Assembly (NCBI GenBank): GCA_002713365.1
Contig: PASR01000013.1
Location: 49,932-99,710 of the forward strand
From: Rhodospirillaceae bacterium
GTDB lineage: Bacteria; Pseudomonadota; Alphaproteobacteria; UBA6615
Reading direction: 5' to 3'
DNA length: 49,779 nucleotides
Positions 19,501 to 29,006 of the stretch are shown here, one piece after another. The position numbers and the translations under genes are program-made. Below the pieces are notes generated by a model. The model was not told the DNA's origin. It worked only from the letters and a program-made list of their open reading frames with translations, and made no database searches. Each line of letters opens with the position of its first letter. Within the stretch, counting starts at the first letter, position 1.

Positions 19501-19862
19501 ATGCTCTTATTCTTGCAGAAAGACTAATTGAATTAGGTTTCAAAATCTTTGCTACAAGGGGAACAGCAGCAGCTCTCGAAAAAAACCACATTCCTGTAAA
19601 AATTGTAAATAAAGTTCTAGAAGGTAGACCACACATAGTAGATTCAATGACTAATGATGAAATCGACCTAGTAATTAATACTACCGAAGGCAATCAGTCT
19701 ATTGCTGATAGCTATAGTTTGCGTCGAACAGCCTTAACTCAAAATATTCCGTATTATACTACTATTGCGGGTGCAAATGCTGCCTTGTTGGTTATTCAAT
19801 CAATGAATTCGGGTGGCCTTGAAGTTGCGCCTCTGCAGGCCTACTTTAATAGTGGTATTTAA
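16575..19862 (+). CDS. carB: Carbamoyl-phosphate synthase large subunit
   Basis: The 1095-residue CarB has the family's usual length and its two homologous ATP-grasp halves. The first half opens with [21 protein letters not shown] and the second (from about residue 570) with [19 protein letters not shown]. Each has its EMNPR or EVNPR metal-binding strand. An MGS-like allosteric domain forms the last 140 residues ([17 protein letters not shown]), the usual place for UMP/ornithine control. It is translated with carA. Confidence 0.98.
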   Translation: MPKRSDISSIMIVGAGPIIIGQACEFDYSGTQAVKALREEGYRIILINSNPATIMTDPSMADATYIEPITPEIVAKIIELERPDAILPTMGGQTALNTCLTLERNGTLKKLGIEMIGAKADVIDKAEDRLQFREAMSNIGLESPISILVKNREMAEEGLLKVGLPAIIRPSFTLAGTGGGVAYNQDEYFEIIEGGLTASPTSEVLVEESVLGWKEYEMEVVRDQADNCIIVCSIENIDPMGVHTGDSITVAPALTLSDKEFQIMRNASVACLREIGVDTGGSNVQFAVNPSNGRMVVIEMNPRVSRSSALASKATGFPIAKIAAKLAVGYTLDELDNDITGVTPASFEPTIDYIVTKIPRFTFEKFPGTKPLLTTSMKSVGEVMAIGRTFTESLQKALRSLETGLTGLNEIEIPNSHLSEKNSTYDIDSVRAALGHPTPERILIIAQAIRLGVSLNEIQRVTHYDPWFLEQLECLIKTENKIRTSGLPQDHDGLLYIKQMGFSDARLAELSNQSESQVTNLRNALSVKPVYKRIDTCAAEFPSQTPYMYSTYEGYIGQPGECEADPSEKPKIIVLGGGPNRIGQGIEFDYCCVHAIFALHEAGYETIMINCNPETVSTDYDTSDRLYFEPLTTEDVIEICQLEQKSGSLKGVIVQFGGQTPLKLASALHENGINILGTSPDAIDLAEDRERFQQILKKLNLKQPKNGLAKSAEEAISVAEKLSFPLLIRPSYVLGGRAMEIVYDMEGVIRYISEAVKVSGDSPVLLDSFLQEAIEVDVDALADGSGDIYIAGIMEHIEEAGIHSGDSACSLPPFTLDSLVLNEIERQTKVLAKALKVVGLMNIQFAVKDENIYIIEVNPRASRTVPFVAKATGVQLAKLAARLMVNQLLSEFGLGEHGIPRAPVSSHVAIKEAVFPFARFPGVDTILGPEMKSTGEVMGLDKDFGHAFAKSQLASGVKIPISGNVFISVRDRDKLNALILAERLIELGFKIFATRGTAAALEKNHIPVKIVNKVLEGRPHIVDSMTNDEIDLVINTTEGNQSIADSYSLRRTALTQNIPYYTTIAGANAALLVIQSMNSGGLEVAPLQAYFNSGI

Positions 19863-19955
19863 AAATCTGTATTATGTGATTTAATCATAGCAATAACTTC
19901 AATAAGGTTATTTATTAGTAATTTTACTTCAACTTTTTAATTTTAGACTAAAATC

Positions 19956-20429
19956 ATGGAAAAAACACCAATGACCGCTGAGGGTCACGCAATCCTTCAG
20001 GAAGAACTAAAAAATTTAAAAACTATAGAAAGGCCAGCTGTAATTAAAGCTATAGCGGCTGCCCGTGAGCATGGAGATTTGTCAGAAAATGCCGAATATC
20101 ATGCTGCGCGTGAAAGACAGAGCTTTATTGAAGGTAGAATAGGCGAATTAGAGGACGCAACAAAGCGTGCAGAAATTATAGATACTTCAAAGCAAAAAGG
20201 TAAAACTGCAAGGTTTGGCGCCAAGGTTAAACTTTCTGATGAGGATACAGGCAACGAAATTACTTACCAGCTAGTTGGAGAATTTGAAGCCGATATAAAA
20301 AAGAATAAAATATCTATTGCTTCTCCTCTAGGAAAAGCACTTATCGGACGTGACCCACATGATAACATTGAAGTCCAAACTCCAAACGGAATGAGATATT
20401 ATGAAATTGTTTCGGTCAGGTTTAAATAA
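19956..20429 (+). CDS. greA: Transcription elongation factor GreA
   Basis: The 157-residue GreA rescues backtracked RNA polymerase by stimulating transcript cleavage. The N-terminal coiled coil carries the acidic tip [15 protein letters not shown], and the C-terminal FKBP-like domain has the [10 protein letters not shown] motif. The length is standard. It follows carB by 93 bases, as in many alphaproteobacteria. Confidence 0.97.
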   Translation: MEKTPMTAEGHAILQEELKNLKTIERPAVIKAIAAAREHGDLSENAEYHAARERQSFIEGRIGELEDATKRAEIIDTSKQKGKTARFGAKVKLSDEDTGNEITYQLVGEFEADIKKNKISIASPLGKALIGRDPHDNIEVQTPNGMRYYEIVSVRFK

Positions 20430-20441
20430 TGTTTGGATAAT

Positions 20442-20475
20442 AGATTAGTCCAATAAGTATTGGTTCATCTAATCT
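20442..20475. terminator. Candidate bidirectional terminator between greA and the Lrp gene
   Basis: AGATTAG pairs with CTAATCT, and inside it CCAAT pairs with ATTGG around a 4-base loop. It lies between two convergent genes and touches the lrp-type stop codon. The stem is AT-rich and lacks a solid T tract. Confidence 0.4.
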
Positions 20476-20978
20476 AGATCGTAAACCGGAACCCCAGAAT
20501 TATGCTTCGATGTGCGAATTACTTGAAAAGTTTGGACTGTTGTTACATGTGATACACTTGTTAATCTAGTAGTTAGCTCATTTTCATGGGAAGTATTACG
20601 CGCAACAATTCGGAGTAAAAAATCACCACCCCCTCGTATCATATCACAACGGCGCACCTCAGGCCAGCTTCCGACCTGATTTTCAAATTCAGAAAGAACT
20701 TCTCCAGCTTGACTATCAAGGCCTACTAAAGCGTGGAATGAAACTTCGAAACCTAACATTTCTCCATCTAATTCTGCATGGTAGCCTTTAATAAATCCTG
20801 CAGCTTCCAAAGCTCTCACTCTTCTTAAACATGGTGGAGCAGAAATACCTGATAACCGAGCTAGATTAACATTAGTCATTCGACCATTATCCCTTAAATG
20901 ACGTAATATACGACGGTCTATTGCATCTAGTTTAATCTGCTTATCAGATTCTTTTATAGAATGATCAGAAGTTGTCAT
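20469..20978 (-). CDS. Lrp/AsnC family transcriptional regulator
   Basis: An Lrp/AsnC regulator of 169 residues when started at the ATG at 20978. The N-terminal helix-turn-helix is visible in LDAIDRRILRHLRDNGR and NLARLSGISAPPCLRRVRALE, followed by the RAM ligand-binding domain ending in VQTFQVIRTSK. An ATG 14 codons upstream (21020) is also open, but its extra residues do not look Lrp-like. These proteins commonly sense an amino acid. The target is unknown; the divergent ELM1 gene begins about 165 bases upstream. Confidence 0.9.
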   Translation of the reverse strand: MTTSDHSIKESDKQIKLDAIDRRILRHLRDNGRMTNVNLARLSGISAPPCLRRVRALEAAGFIKGYHAELDGEMLGFEVSFHALVGLDSQAGEVLSEFENQVGSWPEVRRCDMIRGGGDFLLRIVARNTSHENELTTRLTSVSHVTTVQTFQVIRTSKHNSGVPVYDLD

Positions 20979-21142
20979 CTTGAAAAAATACCCCCAATAA
21001 TCAATTAATATAAATCTCACTGATAGGAATCACGAGCAACTAGCCTATATTAAGTGCAAATAAGTCAGCAGATTGATGCTAGCAAATTGAAATAATATTA
21101 CAATTGTTACATTACGTTATTTTAAAATAAATCGAGTATATA

Positions 21143-22147
21143 TTGAAAAAAACCATTGAATCACGCCATACAACTGAAAGATTTAGCACTTGGATCCTAA
21201 CAGATGGCCGTCCGGGTATGGTTAATCAATGCCTGGGCCTTACTGAAGCTCTAAAAGCACGTTCAAAGCAAATAGATATTGCTCTATCAAAACCATGGGC
21301 TTGGATGCCACCAGCAATAACCCCAAAACAGTTATATATATTATCAAAATTTAGTGATCGCATTTCTCCTCCATGGCCGGACCTTATAATAGGGACTGGC
21401 CGTAAATCGGTTGCGTTAGCCATAGCAGTGAAACGTTTAAGTCAAGGTAAAACTTTTTGTGTACAAATACAGAACCCTGGATTAGCGATAAAAGAATTTG
21501 ATTTAGTGATAGCTCCCAAACACGATCAACTGAGCGGCACCAATGTATTTAGTACATTGGGCTCAGTTAATAGAGTTAATAAAGACACATTAAATCTAGC
21601 AAAAAAAGATTTTTGTAATGATTTATCCAAATTACCACAACCTGTTGTTACCGTTTTACTTGGAGGAAATAATGCCGTTTATCAAATGAACAAAAAAGTT
21701 GCCATAGACATTGCAAACAAACTACTCAACATATCAGAAACATATGAATACGGTCTAGCTATAACAACTTCGCCACGTACACCAACAGATATAGTTGAAA
21801 TTATAAATGAAAAACTAAAAGAGAAGTTAGTTAATAATAAGGCTATCCTCTGGAAAGGAGATGGCAGAAATCCCTACCTTGGATACCTAGCCCATGCTGA
21901 TTTTATCTTCGCAACTAATGACTCCGTAAATATGATTAGTGAAGCAGCAGCTACAGGAAAACCTGTATACACCATTGAATTGGACGGAGGGTCTAAGAAG
22001 TTTACAAGATTTCATAAAGCAATGAACGAAGCTAAAATTACCAGACCATTTAAAGATATTATAGAGCATTGGAGCTATCAAATTCCGAATGACACTATTA
22101 AAGCAGCCTCTGAAATTAAACTTCGTACAAATATAAAAAATGTATAA
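21143..22147 (+). CDS. Mitochondrial fission ELM1-like family protein (predicted GT-B fold)
   Basis: A 334-residue protein with the family N-terminus WILTDGRPGMVNQCLGLTEAL, the DLIIGTGRKSV segment, VTVLLGGNN, and FATNDSVNMISEAAATGKPVY, which resembles the nucleotide-sugar binding end of GT-B glycosyltransferases. The name comes from the plant protein ELM1; the bacterial function is not established and a glycan-transfer role is inferred. The start is TTG, with GAG upstream, because no ATG precedes the conserved N-terminus. It leads a same-strand run with a 2OG oxygenase and an unrecognised 662-residue protein. Confidence 0.85.
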   Translation: MKKTIESRHTTERFSTWILTDGRPGMVNQCLGLTEALKARSKQIDIALSKPWAWMPPAITPKQLYILSKFSDRISPPWPDLIIGTGRKSVALAIAVKRLSQGKTFCVQIQNPGLAIKEFDLVIAPKHDQLSGTNVFSTLGSVNRVNKDTLNLAKKDFCNDLSKLPQPVVTVLLGGNNAVYQMNKKVAIDIANKLLNISETYEYGLAITTSPRTPTDIVEIINEKLKEKLVNNKAILWKGDGRNPYLGYLAHADFIFATNDSVNMISEAAATGKPVYTIELDGGSKKFTRFHKAMNEAKITRPFKDIIEHWSYQIPNDTIKAASEIKLRTNIKNV

Positions 22148-22208
22148 ACTGTCTAATTAAATAATAATCTCCTTTGCATTACTGGTATTCCCAGTCTAAA
22201 AAAGTAGT

Positions 22209-22832
22209 ATGGTAGCCATAGATCTAGACGCGATAGATACTGCATCTCCAAATCTTGACCCCTTTGAGCACTTGATTGTACCGAAGGTTATTAGGAGTGA
22301 TGCTCTACAAATGATTCTTAATGATTTTCCTAAAATAGAAAAGCCAGGAAGCCACCCGATAAATAAAAAACTTAGTGGTACTAATTTCGTATCATTGATC
22401 CAGGAACTGCACTCCCAGGGTTTTTCGGAGCTAATAGGAAATAAACTAGGCATTAAGCTAACCAATCAACCAATAATTATAACTATCCGGGGTCAATGCC
22501 GGCTTTCCGACGGAAAAATTCATGCGGATTCCAAAGAAAAGTTAGTCACTGCCCTTATCTATCTAAATGATTCTTGGGACATATCAGGCGGTAAATTACG
22601 ACTATTAAAAAATAATCATAATCTCGATGATTACGTCGCCGAGATACCTCCTGATGCTGGCAGCCTTGTTGCATTTGTTTGTCGACCCAACGCTTGGCAT
22701 GGTCATCACAAATTTGAAGGAAAAAGGCAAACGATTCAGATAAATTGGGTGCGAAGCCATAAATACAAGATACGTGAGCAAATAAGGCATACCTTAACGG
22801 CTAACTTAAAAAAGTTAATTGGTTGGATATAA
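22209..22832 (+). CDS. 2-oxoglutarate/Fe(II)-dependent oxygenase family protein
   Basis: The 207-residue protein has a facial triad, H105 and D107 in IHADSKEK and H164 in AWHGHH, with R173 in GKRQTIQINW as likely 2-oxoglutarate anchor. Between them lie LIYLND and GGKLRLL, as in small prolyl-4-hydroxylase-like oxygenases. It probably hydroxylates a substrate with Fe(II), O2 and 2-oxoglutarate. It sits 61 bases after the ELM1-like gene and 15 bases before the 662-residue gene, suggesting a common transcript. Confidence 0.85.
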   Translation: MVAIDLDAIDTASPNLDPFEHLIVPKVIRSDALQMILNDFPKIEKPGSHPINKKLSGTNFVSLIQELHSQGFSELIGNKLGIKLTNQPIIITIRGQCRLSDGKIHADSKEKLVTALIYLNDSWDISGGKLRLLKNNHNLDDYVAEIPPDAGSLVAFVCRPNAWHGHHKFEGKRQTIQINWVRSHKYKIREQIRHTLTANLKKLIGWI

Positions 22833-22847
22833 TTAGATGGAATTACT

Positions 22848-24836
22848 ATGGCTCTATGTATAGATACCTTCTCTAACTCTGACGGAGGATTCCCATTTTT
22901 TAAGGCAGCTGGCCATCCTGCGTCAGCGCCTCTAATTATAAAATTACTCAAACGGCTATCTAAGGCTAACAAGGTAGCTATCTATGATCCACTAGGGTTT
23001 GCCAATGGTTTTTTTGAAATATATTCATCGAATGAAATAACAATCGCAGATGTGTATGTACAAGATCTAAACAATATCGGAAAACAGATTCTTGGGTGCA
23101 CATCAGAACCTATAACTAATCTTATTTACTCAGAAGCTGACTTTGTTCTTATAATAGCATTTGATACCACTAAAATTTTGTCCGACATAAAACATCTGGT
23201 GCCAAGCAAATGTAAAGTTCTAAGCCTTGATGAGGCCAGACTAAACGAAAATAGATTAACTAATAAATCGCGTTATTTAGATTCACTTAATTTTGCGACT
23301 AACTTTGCATGGTTCAGAGACATTAAGGACGACCATGGAAATAGTCTACATACCCGTTTAGTTTCTGCTAATTATTGGTATCGTTACGGTTCAAAAAACA
23401 TAACCTTTTGGTTAATTTTATTTGACGATAATGGAGAAATTATTGCTGAATGGGATCAAAAGATAACAGATTCTCCGGTAGGAATTACTATAGATAGCGC
23501 AGAAATACGCGAACGCTTTCAATTAGGTGATTTTACCGGCCAACTTCTAGTCCATGTCCTAGGAGTGAAAGGCCACGATATAGTTAAATATGCCTTAGAT
23601 ACATATAGTGATAATCCACTAGACCTTTCCTGTACACATGACTCAAATGCCTGGCCTGCAGACTTTTATGCAGGAATACCAGCTCCTAAATCTGATGAAA
23701 AAGTAATTATTTGGATACAAAATAGCCATCCGGCGCCGATACCAGCAGGAGCGGTTAGAATAAATTTAATGGGTCACAATAACCAAGCAGCTTCTCTAAA
23801 TAAAGAAATCCCCCCCTTTGGTAGCTATCCTCTATCTATATCTGACTTACTACCTAATGCTATATGGCCCCAACAAATCGAATTAACTGCAGGCAAACAC
23901 TTTACAAGACCACGTTATGAAATATTAAAAAGCTTCACTGATGGCACTATCAAACATCGTTTAGCTCACGCTAATATCGAGCGGGTAGACCTGTCACCAG
24001 ACCCAGAAATAGAAAAAATAAGTAATTTAATGGGCAAAGGATTCCTTTTGCCTGCCCCAATACTTCCCGCCAGTAAGTTTCTTACAACGATTCTACCTAC
24101 ACCAATGGCATTAACCCAAGAAAAACTTCCAATTACAGCTCTATTTTATAATTATTTAGGAAAAAAAGTGGCTGAATTTGAATTTGGGGAAATTCTCCGA
24201 ACTGATAGCTTTGAGATAACTAGTGATATTATTGGTGATTGTGGTCTAGATGAGAAAGCAGGCCACGTTGAATTAATATATAATTTTTCTATTGCAACAC
24301 ATAGTGTTGACGGCTGGCTACATGCTTTAATTCGTTATGAAGATAAAGCTACAGGCCATGTCGCAGAATCTAGTTTTGGGGCACATATTTTTAATACAGT
24401 CCTAACATGGAACGGAGAACCTCAATCTTACTCCAGTAATCCCCCAGGTCTAACCACCCGTTTATTTTTACGAACTGCGTCAAGCATGGGTATATCAAGT
24501 TTAGCAGTAGGAGGTGAAGGAGCTGATACATTTTGTCATCTAATATACCCTGCATCTACACCCTGGCATACAGAATCGAATACCGAAGTAATTTTATACG
24601 CTAGCAGCGGGAAGCAAATAGCAAGTCGTAAAATAAATATAGCTTGTGGAGGCTCAAAATATTTTTTGATATCAGAAATCTTCGAAGAAGATGAACGCAA
24701 AGCTGCTTATCAAATAGACGGAGTTAACAATGGATATATAATTATCCGGGATACTACTTGCAGACTATTTGGCTATCATGGCTTAATTTCAGCTTGCGGA
24801 AAAGCGTTCAGTCTGGATCACATGTTCGGATTTTAG
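22848..24836 (+). CDS. Unrecognised 662-residue protein, beta-rich
   Basis: I cannot assign a family. Residues about 1-130 look like an alpha/beta (Rossmann-like) domain with VAIYDPLGFANGF and ADFVLIIAFD. From about 155 on, the protein is rich in short beta strands with recurring elements of the type L-FDDNGEII and LYASSGKQIA, suggesting two or more Ig-like or jelly-roll modules. It ends in a striking RDTTCRLFGYHG then SLDHMFGF, probably a conserved signature. No signal peptide or membrane segment is visible. It starts 15 bases after the 2OG oxygenase and ends 14 bases before the DLH-family start, so it is probably cotranscribed with both. Confidence 0.7.
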   Translation: MALCIDTFSNSDGGFPFFKAAGHPASAPLIIKLLKRLSKANKVAIYDPLGFANGFFEIYSSNEITIADVYVQDLNNIGKQILGCTSEPITNLIYSEADFVLIIAFDTTKILSDIKHLVPSKCKVLSLDEARLNENRLTNKSRYLDSLNFATNFAWFRDIKDDHGNSLHTRLVSANYWYRYGSKNITFWLILFDDNGEIIAEWDQKITDSPVGITIDSAEIRERFQLGDFTGQLLVHVLGVKGHDIVKYALDTYSDNPLDLSCTHDSNAWPADFYAGIPAPKSDEKVIIWIQNSHPAPIPAGAVRINLMGHNNQAASLNKEIPPFGSYPLSISDLLPNAIWPQQIELTAGKHFTRPRYEILKSFTDGTIKHRLAHANIERVDLSPDPEIEKISNLMGKGFLLPAPILPASKFLTTILPTPMALTQEKLPITALFYNYLGKKVAEFEFGEILRTDSFEITSDIIGDCGLDEKAGHVELIYNFSIATHSVDGWLHALIRYEDKATGHVAESSFGAHIFNTVLTWNGEPQSYSSNPPGLTTRLFLRTASSMGISSLAVGGEGADTFCHLIYPASTPWHTESNTEVILYASSGKQIASRKINIACGGSKYFLISEIFEEDERKAAYQIDGVNNGYIIIRDTTCRLFGYHGLISACGKAFSLDHMFGF

Positions 24837-24850
24837 AAGGGAAAATGAAT

Positions 24851-25582
24851 ATGGGTGAGAAGGAATCAATAGTTAACACTGATGATGGAGAAATGTATGC
24901 GTTTTCTGTTTGGCCTGATAATAATGGCCCGCATCCGGTAATAGTTCTGTATATGGATGCACCCGGAATACGAGAAGAACTAAGAAATTTTGCTCGCCGA
25001 ATAGCGGCACAGGGTTATTATGCCATACTACCGGATTTATATTATCGCCTAGGAAATATCCGGTTTAATCTACAAAACCGTAATGAAAAGATGGGCGAAA
25101 TGATTTTTGCAGCATGGCATAGCCTTAGTAATTCTGCTGTAAGCAGAGATACAGCTAAAATCTTGGAATTCTTGGATAGTGAACAACATGCTTCTGACGG
25201 ACCAATGGGATGTGTGGGCTATTGTATGAGCGGAGCATTTGTTGTCACAGTAGCTGGAATTTACTCGGATCGTTTCGCAGCTGTTGCATCTCTTTATGGT
25301 GTATGGATAGTTACAGAAAACGATGATTCACCGCATCTACAAATCCCTAATATTAAAAGTGAGCTATATCTTGCCTTCGCTGAACACGATCATTGGATAG
25401 GAGAAAATGTCATACCAGACCTTACTAAAGCATGTAAGGATTATAACGTGGTATACGAAATAGAAACATACCCAGGAACAGAGCATGGATATGCCTTTCC
25501 TGAACGAGAGGTTTACAATGAGGAGGCAGCAGAAGCCACTTGGACAAAGATGTTTGAACTTTACTCTAGGACTCTTGGATGA
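24851..25582 (+). CDS. Dienelactone hydrolase family protein
   Basis: A 243-residue alpha/beta hydrolase of the dienelactone hydrolase family with an intact Cys-Asp-His triad: C125 in GYCMSG, D180 in AEHDHW and H212 in TEHGYAFP. Members open lactone or ester bonds. The start is chosen at the ATG at 24851, 9 bases after GAAGGG; the in-frame ATG at 24845 sits too close to it, and longer readings would run into the previous gene. The stop lies 66 bases before the class III alcohol dehydrogenase. Confidence 0.9.
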   Translation: MGEKESIVNTDDGEMYAFSVWPDNNGPHPVIVLYMDAPGIREELRNFARRIAAQGYYAILPDLYYRLGNIRFNLQNRNEKMGEMIFAAWHSLSNSAVSRDTAKILEFLDSEQHASDGPMGCVGYCMSGAFVVTVAGIYSDRFAAVASLYGVWIVTENDDSPHLQIPNIKSELYLAFAEHDHWIGENVIPDLTKACKDYNVVYEIETYPGTEHGYAFPEREVYNEEAAEATWTKMFELYSRTLG

Positions 25583-25648
25583 TTTTTCATTAGCTAATAG
25601 ATTACATATGAATATTTTATTTTAATTTAGATTCTAAGGGAGATGGCT

Positions 25649-26758
25649 ATGGATACATTAGCTGCCGTGGCACATGAAGCAGGTCAAAAACTCGTCATGG
25701 AAACTGTTCAATTAGAAGGTCCAAAGAGTAATGAAGTTTTAGTTGAAATTAAGGCAAGTGGAATTTGTCATACTGACGAGTTTACTCTATCTGGTGCCGA
25801 CCCTGAAGGAATATTTCCTGCCATTTTAGGCCATGAAGGTGCAGGAATAATCGTTGAGATAGGGTCAGAAGTAACAACTTTAAAACCGGGAGACCATGTT
25901 ATCCCGCTTTATACACCTGAGTGTAGGAACTGTAGCTATTGTTTAAGCGGAAAAACAAATCTTTGCCAAGCTATAAGGGACACTCAAGGTAAAGGCCTTA
26001 TGCCAGATGGGACCTCAAGGTTTTCTTTACGTGGTAAACAAATATTTCACTATATGGGTACCTCAACATTTTCTAATTATACAGTTTTACCAGAAATTGC
26101 AGTAGCTAAAATCAGAAAAGACGCCCCATTCGAAAAGGTATGCTATATCGGGTGTGGAGTGACAACAGGTCTCGGCGCGGTAATAAACACCGCTAAGGTT
26201 CAACCAGGAGATAATGTAGTAGTATTTGGCCTTGGAGGTATAGGTCTTAATGTAGTACAGGGAGCTCGTATGGTTGGAGCTAATATGATAGTTGGTGTTG
26301 ATCTAAATCCTGGCCGAAAATTAATTGCGGAAAAATTTGGTTTAACTGATTTTATAAATCCAGATGAAATAGAAAACGACCTAGTCGATTACATAATTGA
26401 CTTAACCGATGGAGGAGCAGATCACTCATTTGAGTGTATTGGGAATACTGATATAATGCGCCAAGCACTTGAATGCTGTCATAAAGGTTGGGGGAAATCC
26501 ACTATAATTGGAGTTGCACCATCGGGTGCTGAAATCTCAACAAGGCCATTTCAATTGGTCACTGGTCGGGTTTGGCAAGGCACAGCATTTGGAGGGGCTA
26601 AAGGACGCACGGATGTGCCCAAAATTGTGGAATGGTATATGGATGGAAAGATTAATATTGATGATTTAATAACACATGTAATGCCAGCGAAAAATATAAA
26701 TAATGCCTTTGACCTAATGAAAAAGGGAGAATCAATCCGTACTGTGATTACATTTTAA
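25649..26758 (+). CDS. S-(hydroxymethyl)glutathione dehydrogenase / class III alcohol dehydrogenase
   Basis: A zinc-dependent medium-chain dehydrogenase of 369 residues that oxidises S-hydroxymethylglutathione with NAD in formaldehyde detoxification and can reduce S-nitrosoglutathione. Catalytic zinc ligands are C40, H62 (GHEGAG) and C169, and the structural zinc uses C92, C95, C98 and C106. The GLGGIGLNVVQGA NAD motif and the long DTQGKGLMPDGTSRF loop fit class III. The ATG at 25649 has better spacing from AAGGGAG than the one at 25643. No S-formylglutathione hydrolase or gfa gene is adjacent; the nearest hydrolase is the DLH-family gene upstream. Confidence 0.93.
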   Translation: MDTLAAVAHEAGQKLVMETVQLEGPKSNEVLVEIKASGICHTDEFTLSGADPEGIFPAILGHEGAGIIVEIGSEVTTLKPGDHVIPLYTPECRNCSYCLSGKTNLCQAIRDTQGKGLMPDGTSRFSLRGKQIFHYMGTSTFSNYTVLPEIAVAKIRKDAPFEKVCYIGCGVTTGLGAVINTAKVQPGDNVVVFGLGGIGLNVVQGARMVGANMIVGVDLNPGRKLIAEKFGLTDFINPDEIENDLVDYIIDLTDGGADHSFECIGNTDIMRQALECCHKGWGKSTIIGVAPSGAEISTRPFQLVTGRVWQGTAFGGAKGRTDVPKIVEWYMDGKINIDDLITHVMPAKNINNAFDLMKKGESIRTVITF

Positions 26759-26902
26759 ACTAATCACTTATATGTAAAAAATATCATTAAAATTATATCA
26801 TGCTTAATTTTCAAATTATCTCATTTATAAAATTTATCTAAACCTTAACTAAAAAAGTATTAAGAAATTAGATTTACTATATGTTTTTAGGAAAAGTTCT
26901 AA

Positions 26903-27850
26903 ATGCCCAAACCAAATCATTCAAAAGTATTAATCATCGGCTCAGGAGCAGCCGGTTGTACAGCAGCCGTCTATGCAGCAAGAGCAAACTTAAAACCTAC
27001 AATGATACACGGCATGCAACCCGGCGGACAACTTACAATCACTACTGATGTAGAAAACTACCCAGGTTTTGCCGAAGCAATTCAAGGGCCGTGGTTAATG
27101 GAACAGATGGAAGCTCAAGCTAAAAACGTAGGAACAAATATTATTAATGATGTTGTTGTCAATATCGACTTCTCTGTGTATCCGTTCTCTTGTACATGCG
27201 ATTCCGGTGATATTTATACAGGCGATTCTTTGATATTAACAACAGGAGCATCTGCGCGATGGTTAGGTCTAGAATCAGAGAAAAAATACAGTGGATACGG
27301 TGTGTCAGCATGCGCTACATGTGACGGGTTTTTTTATCGTGAAAAACCAGTTATGGTTGTTGGTGGAGGAAATACCGCTGTAGAAGAAGCTTTGTTTTTA
27401 ACTAACTTCGCGTCTAAGGTAACGGTTATCCATCGGCGCAATGAATTTAGAGCAGAAAAAATTTTGCAGGAACGTCTTATGCGCAATAATAAAATTGAGG
27501 TAATATGGGATTCTACGCTGGAAGAAGTTACGGGTAGCGGTAATCCCCTTGGCGTTACTGGGGCACGCATTAAAAACGTTAAAACAGAGCAAATGACAGA
27601 TATTAAGGTTGATGGAGTTTTTATCGCAATTGGTCATATCCCTAATACAGATTTATTTAAAGGGCATCTAGATATGGACAATGAAGGTTACCTAATTACA
27701 AGACCAGACAGTACAGCCTCTAATATACCTGGGGTATTTGCCGCTGGCGATGTTAAAGATAAAGTCTATCGTCAGGCTATTACCGCTGCTGGCATGGGAT
27801 GTATGGCTGCACTGGAGGCTGAAAAATTTTTAGCTTCTAAAGAAGTCTAA
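26903..27850 (+). CDS. trxB: Thioredoxin-disulfide reductase
   Basis: The 315-residue flavoprotein transfers electrons from NADPH to thioredoxin. It has the FAD motif IIGSGAAGCTAA at the N-terminus, the redox-active C137-A-T-C140 followed by DGFF, the NADPH motif VVGGGNTAVEEAL, and the C-terminal GVFAAGDVKD. All key residues are present and the length is typical. A LysR regulator follows 74 bases later, an arrangement shared by many alphaproteobacteria. Confidence 0.97.
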   Translation: MPKPNHSKVLIIGSGAAGCTAAVYAARANLKPTMIHGMQPGGQLTITTDVENYPGFAEAIQGPWLMEQMEAQAKNVGTNIINDVVVNIDFSVYPFSCTCDSGDIYTGDSLILTTGASARWLGLESEKKYSGYGVSACATCDGFFYREKPVMVVGGGNTAVEEALFLTNFASKVTVIHRRNEFRAEKILQERLMRNNKIEVIWDSTLEEVTGSGNPLGVTGARIKNVKTEQMTDIKVDGVFIAIGHIPNTDLFKGHLDMDNEGYLITRPDSTASNIPGVFAAGDVKDKVYRQAITAAGMGCMAALEAEKFLASKEV

Positions 27851-27923
27851 AAAAGCGATGTCTAATTTTTTCTTAAATATCCTTTATTTTACTTGTTAAT
27901 CAAGAAGTTAAAGGGATTTTTTA

Positions 27924-28823
27924 ATGCCTATGGATTGGGATAAACTAAGAGTTTTTCATACAGTGTCTGAAGCTGGAAGTTTTACCCATGCGGGCGAAAG
28001 CCTCCATCTAAGCCAATCAGCAATTAGCCGTCAGATAAGCTCGTTAGAAGACAGCCTTAACTGTAAACTATTTCATCGCCACGCCAGAGGTCTTTTGTTA
28101 ACCGAGCAGGGTGAAGCGTTATATCGAACAGTGCACGAAGTATTTGCAAAATTGACAATGACTGAAGCTCAAATAAATGATAACAAGGATAGACCCCAAG
28201 GTCCGCTGAAAATAACAACTACAGTAGGCCTTGGTTCACTTTGGTTAACGCCGCGAATAAAAGAATTCATAGACCTTTACCCCGATATTGAGGTTACACT
28301 AATTACTTCAGATGAAGAGCTTGATATATCTATGCGAGAGGCAGACTGCGCAATTCGGCTAACCACTCCAAAACAACCAGATTTGATACAACGTCGTCTA
28401 ACTAGAGTAAAAGCTCACGTTTATGCATCACCTGAATACTTACAAAAACACGGAATGCCTGATAAAATTGTTGATCTTCATCAACATAAATTAATTATAT
28501 TTAGTGACGACACCATACAGCCTGCTCCAAATTTAAACTGGTTACGTAATGCAGTTCGTGAAGCTATAGGATCAAATCCAAAGAAATTGTTAACCTTAAA
28601 CAATCTCTATGGCATTTTTAGAGCAGTAGAAGCTGGCGTTGGAATAGCAGGTTTACCAGATTTTTATGCACGAGAATCACGCAGTCTGGTAAGAGTTTTA
28701 CCGGAGCTCGAAGGCCCGGGCTACGATGCTTTCTTTGTATATCCAGAAGAGTTAAAAGGCTCTTCACGAATTAGAGTGTTCAGAGACTTTCTAGTTAGAA
28801 AGGTAGCTGAAACACGCTTTTAA
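27924..28823 (+). CDS. LysR family transcriptional regulator
   Basis: A 299-residue LysR-type regulator. The N-terminal winged helix-turn-helix is clear (FHTVSEAGSFTHAGESLHLSQSAISRQISSLE), followed by the LysR substrate-binding domain from about residue 92 (GPLKITTTVGLGS, EADCAIRLTT, GVGIAGLPDFYARE). It may regulate the trxB region or the MFS gene about 270 bases downstream; the effector is unknown. Confidence 0.93.
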   Translation: MPMDWDKLRVFHTVSEAGSFTHAGESLHLSQSAISRQISSLEDSLNCKLFHRHARGLLLTEQGEALYRTVHEVFAKLTMTEAQINDNKDRPQGPLKITTTVGLGSLWLTPRIKEFIDLYPDIEVTLITSDEELDISMREADCAIRLTTPKQPDLIQRRLTRVKAHVYASPEYLQKHGMPDKIVDLHQHKLIIFSDDTIQPAPNLNWLRNAVREAIGSNPKKLLTLNNLYGIFRAVEAGVGIAGLPDFYARESRSLVRVLPELEGPGYDAFFVYPEELKGSSRIRVFRDFLVRKVAETRF

Positions 28824-29006
28824 AATATTGGTATCTCACCTTACAGAGGTATGATTAAATTGCATAGCTGATAATCAAAAAGAGAACATGAAAAAACCAC
28901 AGAAAAAGTATATTTATTAATCTATTATGAATTTAGGGCTATCTGAATAATGTGTCTCTCCCTCCCAAGGCACATGTTGCTAGCTAAAATTCAATATTTT
29001 GGCTCT

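Noticed and set aside
24758-24850. A longer N-terminus of the DLH-family protein overlapping the 662-residue gene
   Set aside because: The extra 31 residues have no family match, and a ribosome binding site stands just before the ATG at 24851.
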